64,000 nt of DNA from Coniochaeta sp. PMI_546 (lineage: Eukaryota > Ascomycota > Sordariomycetes > Coniochaetales > Coniochaetaceae). Shown one piece after another: positions 55,774 through 64,000 of this stretch; positions within the stretch are counted from its first letter, which is position 1, and each line of letters starts with the position of its first letter. The stretch spans positions 248,001 through 312,000 of the forward strand of contig MU271150.1 of the NCBI GenBank assembly GCA_021432605.1, given 5' to 3'. The position numbers were made by a program, and so were the translations under genes. The notes beneath the pieces were generated by a model. That model made no database searches and was not told the DNA's origin. It saw only the letters and a program-made list of their open reading frames with translations.

Positions 55774-58304
55774 TTATGATGCATACGCCTTTTCTGACAA
55801 TCTTAAGCAGAAAGGATCCGCCTTCCACCCAGCCATATCCCATTGCGAGGTATCCTGGCTATACTTCCCCGTTATGGTGTCTAGGCTATGACACGCAGGA
55901 GTGTACTTCGCCGACGAGCCCGGCACATCGAGCCAGAACCGGCCCGACTTGATACACGTGCTGTACGACCCAGCCTCGACCATCTGGCACCCGGAACCTT
56001 GAGGCTTGGTCCACGTCCAACCGGCCGCAACAAGGTCTTGCAGCAGACCGGCGCCCTTGCTGCCGAACTGGTGTCCGCCCACGATGAACTTGGGCAGGTC
56101 GATCAAGACGGCACCAGCCTCCAGTATGGAAGGACTCGTGACCGACGTAGCAGGCACGCAGGTCTTGACTCTCCCCTCCCGCAGCCGCGAGCACCGCTCG
56201 TGCCAGGGCATGACGTTGTCCTCGGCCTTGACCGTCTTGGTCGTCTCGAAGTTCAAGCCAACGATATCGCCATCGCCCGCGGGTCGTCCGGAACGCGAGG
56301 ACGACCACGATCCATCCACGGCATCAAACGCGTCGGGAGCGTAGGTGGCGTTCGACTTCGCGACGACGAGGTACCGCGCCATGCCGCAGTCACTCAGTCC
56401 CGCGTCCGCGAGTTCGGTCAGGTTGGTGAGAGCCCAGTCCGTGACGGCCCACTCGCTGGCGTTGGGCGCATCAAGTCCCTGCTTCAGGACCACCTCGGGC
56501 GGGTCGATGACCCTGACTCGTGGATCGTAGGCATCCAGCACGTGGCTCTTGATGATCCTGTCATCCGCGCTCTCCGCGCCTCGGAGCACCACGGCCCTCC
56601 AGCGCGGGTTCTTCTGGGCCGTCAGACTCCTCAGCAGGTCCGAGAGGCCAAAGGCCTCGGAGAACTGCCAGTCGGACTTGAAGGTGCGCACCAGCACACA
56701 GACGTCGATGTCGTGCCGCGGCTGGGCGATGGCGTCGGCCTTGGACGTCGAGCCGGGCTGGGAGGTGATGGCGTGCTCGCGGGCGAGGGACTCGGACTGC
56801 TCGATCAAGTCGTCTTTCCACGGGATGGAGTCGCCGAGCTCGACGGCTTCGCGCAGGGCGGCGCTGAAGTTCGCGCCCCACTGCTTGGAGGGCTCGAGGA
56901 CGTTACCCTCGCCCCACTCGTTGAAGGCGTTGATGAAGAGGAAGTTCTCCTCGCCTTGCGGGTTGGGGTCGATCTTGATGCGCCGGATCAGGTTGAGGAT
57001 GTGGACTGTTGTGAGATGGGGTTAGTGATGGGCTTGGCAGGAGTTGCGATGCTGAGAGAACTTACACTTCCACAGACTCGGGTGAGCGAAGATGTTGGTA
57101 GCGGCACCGCCATCGGATGGATGGCGAGGGGTGTTATCGAAGGAGACGGCGGCTCCGCGATGGTAGACCTTACCAAGGCGGTTGATGGAGGCCCAAGTGG
57201 TACCATCGTGGCCTCCGCCAGATCGGAATCCGAACTCGTTGATGGCGTCGGTCAGTCCTCGTTCCTCTGGGTTATCGGGCGCGATCCTGGTCTCGATGAT
57301 GTCGAGGCCGCCCAGACCTTCCTCGATGGCCCACTTCCTCCAGGCGCTGTACATGCGCTTGCCGGCGTCGTGCATGTGGATGCCGTTGTACACCATGAAC
57401 TGAACCTTGCCATTGACGCGGATCTGGTTCGGATGCTGCGAAAAATGTTAGTGGAGCGGTACTGGAAGGTGGGATGTCATAAAGTTGCTTACCCTGAAGA
57501 AAGGAAGAAGCCAGTTAAAGTGTTCCCTCCAGGCGTCGATATCGCCGTACGTTTGCCGGAGAAGGATTCTGCTGGCATCGTTTCCATCCCAGCGAGCGGT
57601 CCATCTAGCGAGACCCATGTTAGTCAACTGACCAACTCTGTGCTGACCTGACCTAGAGGAGGAGGGCATAGTACTTACGGCTCATTCGCCCAGTTGAGCA
57701 TAAAAGGCATGTTTGGCTGCCCGTCCTCGAGCATAGAGGTCAACACCTTCTCCATGACAGGCCTCCCAAACCAGTAATGATGATAGACGAAGCCGTACAA
57801 GCCGGAGTCACGTGCGTGCTTCGCATACCGCGACCGCGTGGAGTAGTCGAGCAGATTATAGTAGCCGACCTCCTCGGTAGGCTGCTGAATCTCGACTCCC
57901 CATGCGTTCTTGGTGACCTTCTTGACATTTGTCCACTCTGTGAAGTTGACGCTCCAGAACTCGTCATTCTCGGGAATGGGGTGAAACTGTGGGAAGATGT
58001 ATGCGATAGGCTTGACCGAGTACGCCTTGTCCGCCGCCGAGGAGCTGGTCTTCGCGCCCGTGGGGCCGGTGTACCTGTCCGCACTTGAACCCGTCGGCCA
58101 CCAGCTGCTCGGGTGTTGTGTCCGGTACGGGTTGGGGCGCGGGTCGCGGTGTATGCTGGAGCCGACCTTGTGCAACAGGAAGAAGAAGATGAAGACCGTC
58201 AGCCCCAAGACCAGGCCCGACCGACGCCCTCCCCGGACGCCGCGCGCATATTCGATGCCTCCTTTGAGGATCCTCGCTGTCGCTATCTTCACGTCCGAAG
58301 GCAT
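55774..58304 (-). CDS. WbsX-type glycosyltransferase-like membrane protein
   Basis: Exons 58304-57679, 57604-57493, 57435-57066 and 57005-55774 join to 2340 bases and 779 residues; all introns are GT-AG with CTAAC-type branch sites. A basic N-terminus is followed by one membrane anchor at about residues 30-46 (GLVLGLTVFIFFFLLHKVG), giving a type II topology with the bulk in the Golgi lumen or outside. The WbsX domain (PF14307) spans about 95-430: AYIFPQFHPIPENDEFW, NFTEWTNVKK, GFVYHHYWFGRPVMEK, MLNWANEPWTARWDG, and FINAFNEWGEGNVLEP near its end. A second region of about 300 residues (DVCVLVRTFKSDWQFSE onward) is also present in fungal homologues and may be a further transferase-like domain. 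WbsX proteins are linked to polysaccharide synthesis; the sugar and product are unknown. Confidence 0.9.
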
Positions 58305-59700
58305 CGCGTCTCTGAGTACGGGGTAGGTGGGGGAAAGAAGAGAGAGGAAAAGAAGGGTTGCGGAGAAGTGATGGACTAGGACATTACACAGTAAGCTCTC
58401 AAGGGGTGCACAAGCGGGATCAAAGTGAGATCCGCAGGTCTTGGCCCCCTTTTGACAAGGCTAGCCAGGGAGAACGCCATTCCAACGCCAGCAGGCCAGA
58501 CCTTGCCGTATCCACACCGTGATCATGAATGGGGCTAAGCAGCATGCAGATCCATGCCCCCCACTGCATTTGACGGCGTTGCTTTGACGGGTACGACCCT
58601 CCCTTGGACTGGCGCCATTCAATAGATCGTCACAGGGCACCCTCCCGTCATCTTTGATGATTTTCCTCAAAGGATTTCCACTTCCAACGCCATACGCCAT
58701 ACGCCTCTTCTCTATACGCCCCTTTCCTGATCGAGAGCATTACAGCCCATCACACGCAGCATGAGTCGAAGAGCATTTCGCTTCTGCCAGCGCCGCAGCG
58801 GTGAAACAGGCCACTCTCCCGTCGCACCACAGTAAAATTCCGAGCGACCCTGACCGGCATGCAAATTTAGAAATTAAGAGGTCTAGCGCGTCCAGGTCGC
58901 TGGGTCGTGCCGCCACGACACAGGGGTTGGCGGTCCAATCAGCCCAGCCCCTGGCTGGACAGCATCGCACCACTGACAATAGCCTCGAAATAGTGCTCGC
59001 TAGCGCCGAGCCACCGCATGCCAGCTGGGAGCTGAAGTACCCCGTGCTTTCGAGTTCTGGTTCGCTCAGCTCCGGCCGGCGCCATCGGCAATCGAGACCC
59101 AAGTGCCTTTCAACTTTAAAACTTTAAGGGAATCGATAATGCGCAATAAAGTTTGCCTTCTTATCGCAATCAAGCTAGAGCAAACCAATTAATTGTGCGA
59201 TGGGTACAGGACTCTTTGCTCATTTGATGCTTTCGCGGATTTTGTGATAAGGAAAGCAGAGAGCTGCGGAGGTTGGATCTGACCGTTTTTTTGCGTGATT
59301 CGTATTTTGACAGTTGCTCATTTCCTGGCCCGCCCTCGTATCCCTGGCTTGGCAAAAACCGCAAAAGGGGAGAGAGACTTCGATATCATGATGATTTATC
59401 ACACCACAGCAGCATGCTCGAATCACCTACACCAAGGAGATGCAATACCAGCGGTATAATATCACCATTCCCATTCTCATGGAGGTATCAGCTTCGTATA
59501 TCTCTGCTTTTCTCGTCACCTGCCATGATTGCCGGCATGGGAGTGGTATCATTTCGTATTGCAGCGGACGAGTAAGCAGCACCGCTGTCCAACCGTCGAC
59601 AGGCCTAATTGGAAGACAATTCGACAGCCCGTGAGACGGCGCACGATAACGCCGGCTTACCGGATCCCTCATCTTCCCATTGACGCTTCCCCACCTCGAT
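58305..59700. other. Intergenic region
   Basis: This is the upstream region of the WbsX-type gene and adjoining sequence. Only short frames are present; no RNA gene or repeat was recognised. Confidence 0.45.
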
Positions 59701-60898
59701 ACCGCAAGCCCCGACTGCGACTGCTGGTCAATAACAAAGCTCACACCGACACCACTCCGCTTGTGCCCTGTGAAGAAGTGCGTTGAGTTGTCGTGCCGCG
59801 TCATCGCAAACCTCGTCGGTGTCAAAGCCGCAGTTCTCCGGTGCCTCGGGCCTGACATCTTCGGGGCCCCAGTCAGAAGCTATCTCCGTAAGAGTCTGAG
59901 CTTCGGCTGTGCCGTTCTTAGCCTCGAAATAGTAGATCTCCGCTGCCGCCCGAATCAAAAGCGTAAGCCGGACGGTTCTAGGCCCTTGGGCGTCCTCTGT
60001 CTTGACCTATTGTCATTGTCTCTGGGCTTCAAGTTTGTTGCCCGAGTTATATTCATCGCCGCCAGAAGCGCAGGCCGCCCATGACCATGGTCGTTTCCAC
60101 ATCGGATTGGGTCACGGAACACACTGTCGAGCTTCAAATGATGTTTTGCTTTATGTCAGCCGCTCTGAAAGGTTATATGGATGTAGTCCCCCTGGCAAGA
60201 TCAGCCTGAAGTACAGATTGGCAAGGTGAACTCTGAAGCGCTCCGTTTTTCCATCACGACATCCGATGAGTTCTTATCGGCCAGCGGCTCTTCCCTCATC
60301 CCGGCTGAGCATTGCCCTGGCCAGTTGTGGGTCAAGAGCGGCGCCGGACGGTTTCGTGGTTACCCCTGGGCTAGGGCCTCGGTCCCCCGTTTTGCTCGAA
60401 GCACAGGGGCACGGGAGGCAAGCAGTCGGCCAAATTCTTTTCCAGAGCCTGCTACTAAGTCTGAACCGTCTCCCCGTACTTTCGCTTGACCCGAAACGAC
60501 GGTACAGTGTCGATGCCTATCTTCGGAAGGTCCGGGAGGTTCCAGTTGTGCAAATGTCTTGCTCTACAAGTCTTCGGTCTTACACCCATATCAGGTCGCA
60601 CCCGCTCGGTGTTTGCGCAAAGGCCCAAGAACACATATACGTCGATGTCTAATCGACTGGCTACCAGACGGGACGCCTCACGGTTTCCCGGTTTACCATT
60701 GAACGCCTCGCCAAAACTGGAAGCAACGAGGCCCATATCTTCATTGGCCACGTCATCGAGTTTCCCATGCTCGTATGCATCTTTGACCTTAGTATAGAGC
60801 TCCGACAAATCACTAAGAATGCCTTTGTGAAACGTCGGGCGTCCTCCAGTTGCTGCAATTTTTGATCGCCAGCCATGATTTACTCGCTGGTGAGCCAT
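59700..60898 (-). pseudogene. Possible decayed gene of unknown family
   Basis: A minus-strand frame of 147 codons (60898-60455) reads protein-like, with EHGKLDDVANEDMGLVASSF, RLDIDVYVFLGLCANTERV, CRARHLHNW and DTVPSFRVKRKYGETVQT. Past two adjacent TAG codons the same frame continues QALEKNLADCLPPVPLCFEQ. Further on, GKTERFRVHLANLYFRLI (about 60180-60235) and AAAEIYYFEAKNGTAEAQTL (about 59890-59950) look coding again, but in pieces broken by stops and frame changes. No splice scheme I tried joined them. This is either a multi-exon gene I failed to resolve or the relic of one. I do not recognise the family. Confidence 0.35.
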
Positions 60899-62066
60899 TC
60901 ACACTTGCGACTACGTATTATATAGCACTCCTGGCACTTTCCTGCGCTTCTGACGTATCTCGCCTCTCCTTGCCGTGTTCACAGCTGAGTTTCTTGATGT
61001 CTTGCGTCCAAACCTCGTAAGGCTGCTTGTCTTTCAAAGTCTAAATTCTCACATATAACGGCACATCCACCTGCTAATTTTCAGGACAGAAGCTGTTAGT
61101 GGGAGGTAGTACGGCCTGACCATAGTGATCACGACCGAGCGGGCAGCCAACTTCCGTTGTACTGCTTGTTCAGACAAGCGAGCTGAGCCCGGTCGACAAC
61201 TCGCGGATGTCCTGGTCTGAGAACTCCCTGCCCCTGAAGAGTTTGCTGCATATCCAGGACCCTACATGTTGGAAGATGCAGTCCGCGGACCCCAGTGCAA
61301 GGAAGATGCCGAGCTGCTGCGAAATTTTCTGTAGCATAGCCGTGTTCAAACAGTCGGCTTTCAACCGGCCAACACATTTCACGAGCCAGGCTTGTCCATT
61401 GTAAGCGCGCGCCTTCGCCTACGACGTTCAGCAGCATGTCAGTCGCACAGGGCACCCGTCGAGCAGGTTTGAGATAAGAGTATCTGAACACTGAAATCAG
61501 TGTTTGAGGACCCTGGAGTCTGTACACAACACAGAAGGGACAGTTCACCGGGGGGCAGACCATGCTCGCTGAACCATGCTCACTGCCTCTGCCGCACTTT
61601 CGTCCTCATGCTCCTCCCCATCATGACTCTATGTCGAGTCTGACCAAAAGTCTTTGTGATTGGGATGCCGTAGCTGACAGTGCAATTCGAAACTGTCGTC
61701 TTCCACGCTCCTGTCCTAGGTCTATGCTGTCAAGCGGGACTCCAGGCACGCGGGGCCTTGTTGAGCCGACCTGACGAGCTCGAGAGGTGTTATTACCTCA
61801 TCAAGGGAAAACACAATCACACGGCATATTATTTTCCCTGTAGCTTATGTAACCTTATTATTGAAGTCTCTCAAAAGACAGATTACATCACCAAAATTGA
61901 AAGTCACGAAGCGTGGAATCTGCTATATAAAATAAATAGAAATTGATGATAATTGCCTCAGTCGTAGATATGGATATTGATTCCAGAGACGTGAAAAAAT
62001 TGCTCGGCCGTCTGATACTGATTACTGAAAAGCTCCCCCGCCAGAATTAGGTTGACGCTCCTGACA
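60899..62066. other. Intergenic region
   Basis: This holds the promoter of the NmrA-like gene. The last 300 bases are AT-rich. Frames up to 144 codons look random. No RNA gene was recognised. Confidence 0.45.
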
Positions 62067-63069
62067 ATGAGCCAAAGATTTCCCTCTGTTGCGCTGATCG
62101 GGGTGAGTGAACTTTCTTATATCTTTCCCGCCAATTTTGTACAGCTGTTGGACCTCGTAGCTGACGGGCTAGGCAAAGGCGACTGGAAATGTTGGCCGTC
62201 TGATCCTCCAAGCTCTCCGCGAAGCCCAGCCACCTTTTGAGTCCATCACCGTACTGACCCGATCGGCCGGGTCCAACATTGAGGCCGACGGGTCAAATAT
62301 TCGCGTGCGAACTGTCGATTACTCGTCGCGGGAATCTATCTCGACAGCCCTGAAGGGCGTCGACGCCGTTGTGTCCGCCATTGCAACACAGTCGGTTGAG
62401 ACGCAAAAGGCCGTCATCGACGCTGCTGTCGATGCTGGCGTCAGATTCTTCATCCCGTCCGAGTTCGGGCTGGCCAACACGCACCCTCTCCTGCGGCGGG
62501 ATTTTCCAATCTTTACGGACAAGACCGAGATCCAGGACCATCTCGAAACCCTGCGCCGCTTGGGCAAGATTGACTATGCTCTGATATTCGTCGGTCTGTT
62601 CTTGGATTGGGGTATGGATGGTTTTGTGATAGATGTGAAGAAGAAGAAGATCAGTTTCTGGGACAAAGGTGAGAGGCCTATCTCCATGACGACGATGGCG
62701 AGCATCGGTAAGGCGGTGGCTGGGGTTCTGGAAGGGAAGGTGGAGGGTAAGAGGGAGGTGAGAGTCAAGGATATCAATATTTCGCAGAAGCGTCTGTACG
62801 AGCTGGCTGTGGAAATTGTCGGAAAGGACGGATGGGACGTCAGAACGATAGATACGGCGCAGGCGAAGGCGACGGCTTCCGAAAAGCTCGCGAAGGGCAC
62901 AGCTGATCTTGACGACATCTATGCATTTGTGTACCGCGCGTCCACGGCTGAAGAATATGGCCAACCCTGGAAGCCGGATGAGGATGACAGCGAGCGCATC
63001 GGCCTTAGGCCCTGGACAGAGGATGATGTCAGGGAGCTAATCCGCGAAGTTGCGGGATTGAAGAAGTGA
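62067..63069 (+). CDS. NmrA-like / isoflavone-reductase-like NAD(P)-binding protein
   Basis: Exons 62067-62102 and 62173-63069 join to 933 bases and 310 residues. The tiny 12-codon first exon encodes MSQRFPSVALIG. The intron (GTGAGT, CTGAC branch, GCTAG acceptor) falls inside the dinucleotide-binding loop, so the joined sequence reads VALIGAKATGNVGRLIL with the GxxGxxG pattern at residues 12-20. ESITVLTRSAGSN, VDAVVSAIATQSVETQK and FFIPSEFGLANTHPLLR follow, typical of the atypical short-chain dehydrogenase group that includes NmrA and isoflavone reductases. The C-terminal half (VGLFLDWGMDGFVIDVKKKK, REVRVKDINISQKRLYELA) forms the substrate side. Members are either oxidoreductases or NADP-sensing regulators; no catalytic lysine can be assigned with certainty. 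Confidence 0.9.
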
Positions 63070-63708
63070 AGTTGTCTCCAGATTGAGAACATCGATACAA
63101 TTTAGCACGGACTCTTGACGCTGTACGATATGGTTGCATGTGATTATACCTATGCCACAGCTCTGCCAAGGCGTAGAAAAGAATGGGACTGAGTCTACCT
63201 CTTGAGAGAGCGAGTCCTAGGGCGTCAAACCCAAATACTCGAACAGGGCGCTTCGTAGGTCAATAGGCTTGCGAATTTGGCCATAGCTTCGCCGAGATCG
63301 AGATCCTAACATGCATCTATCACTGTAAGACAAAGATATATCTCACTCTAATTCGCCTCTGCCGATCATCACACGACATAAACATGGTATAGACGTATTC
63401 GCTTATGGATCCTCGGAGTGTTGTAGGAGTTTCGGCAGAAAAATATACACGTGTTGCAGGCAACGCTCCTTGTTTGTTTTTAGAATAGCGTCCTTATAAT
63501 GCACGTGTCAAAATTAAACACCACTAATGGAGGCTTTGAATGACGCGAGCATGGGCTACAACCCCGCTCCAGCCCCCAAGATTGAAAGCCTCCGAATAGA
63601 CGAGTACAAAATGATCTGTGGTTGCTGTTGTGTGAACTTGCGCGACGTCTTTGGAGTACGGTGCGGATAGTTTCGATAGTCTGAGTAATTCAAGGATTGT
63701 TACAGTCT
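63070..63708. other. Intergenic region
   Basis: This is the 3' flank of the NmrA-like gene and the promoter of the next gene. No feature was recognised. Confidence 0.5.
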
Positions 63709-64000
63709 ATGATGCGTGTCTCATCTCTTCTCGCCTTTACTGGCGCAGTAACAGCGCAGAGCAGTGCCTTGCAGTCCATTCTCTCGCAAGCCGGAACAGG
63801 CAACTACACCTACCCCACGTCATTGACGCAAGGCATAATACCCAAAGCCCTACACTCACACAACGATTACTGGCGTCCAGTACCCTTCTACTCAGCCCTC
63901 GCTGTAGGAGCCGTGAGTGTCGAAGCCGACGTCTGGCTGATTAACAACACCCTTTACATCGGCCACGAGCGCAGCGCCCTGACGCCCAACCGGACGCTAG
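63709..64000 (+). CDS. AIM6-like PLC-type phosphodiesterase, partial (5' end)
   Basis: Two adjacent in-frame ATGs at 63709 and 63712 open a frame that is still open at base 64000, giving 97 codons. A signal peptide (MMRVSSLLAFTGAVTAQSS) is followed by a Ser/Gln-rich stretch and then KALHSHNDYWRPVPFYSALA, VEADVWLINNTLYIGHERSA and LTPNRTL. HSHNDYWR, EADVW and VGHE-type blocks are the start of the TIM-barrel of PLC-like phosphodiesterases related to yeast AIM6 and to glycerophosphodiester phosphodiesterases. The histidines and the Glu-Ala-Asp motif are the likely metal and catalytic residues. It is probably secreted or in the endomembrane system. Most of the barrel lies beyond the window. Confidence 0.87.
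   Translation, partial: MMRVSSLLAFTGAVTAQSSALQSILSQAGTGNYTYPTSLTQGIIPKALHSHNDYWRPVPFYSALAVGAVSVEADVWLINNTLYIGHERSALTPNRTL

Noticed and set aside
55888-57651. A 587-codon plus-strand frame opposite the WbsX-type gene
   Set aside because: It crosses three introns of the minus-strand gene and has antisense-type composition; the minus strand carries the WbsX motifs.

Overview
The window is nuclear DNA from a filamentous ascomycete (Pezizomycotina, probably Sordariomycetes). Genes lie on both strands and carry short GT-AG introns of about 50-90 bases, often with CTAAC or CTGAC branch sites. Families typical of these fungi are present: HET, DUF3176, tannase/feruloyl esterase, DHA2 transporters, KGG stress proteins, fungal SFH5 and SWR1. 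No bacterial-type operon, CRISPR array, rRNA or recognisable complete transposon was seen. All exon coordinates were placed by eye from splice signals, reading frame and family similarity.

Layout. 0-6 kb: the N-terminal part of a HET-domain gene running off the left edge, a 585-residue protein of unknown function, and a complex I NDUFB8 subunit that diverges from SWR1. 6-20 kb: the SWR1 chromatin remodeller, a DHA2 transporter converging on a DUF3176 membrane protein, and a second DHA2 transporter. 19.4-23.1 kb is a long gene-poor gap. 23-29 kb: a Dal5-type anion transporter, a secreted tannase/feruloyl esterase and a tiny three-exon KGG stress protein. 30-43 kb: an unrecognised two-exon gene divergent from an amino-acid permease, a secreted orphan protein, a tRNA-like Pol III element, a secreted M14 zinc carboxypeptidase, an unrecognised 309-residue protein and a single-pass apple/PAN-like surface protein. 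43-48.6 kb: an array of amidoligase-family genes. 49.8-64 kb: SFH5, an SCOC-type coiled-coil protein, a WbsX-type membrane glycosyltransferase, a decayed gene region, an NmrA-like oxidoreductase and the start of an AIM6-like phosphodiesterase.

The most unusual part is 43.0-48.6 kb. Three genes on the minus strand, head to tail, encode diverged paralogues of the glutamine-synthetase-fold amidoligase family. All three share a phase-1 intron at the same codon. One has an amber codon at a tryptophan its sisters keep, and a fourth decayed copy lies just downstream. Fungal amidoligases are not characterised, so the substrate is unknown. The nearby surface protein, carboxypeptidase and amino-acid permease are suggestive only.

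Other genes serve ordinary functions: respiration (NDUFB8), H2A.Z deposition (SWR1), phosphoinositide transfer (SFH5), vesicle trafficking (SCOC), nutrient uptake and efflux (four transporters), and extracellular polymer and peptide breakdown (esterase, carboxypeptidase).
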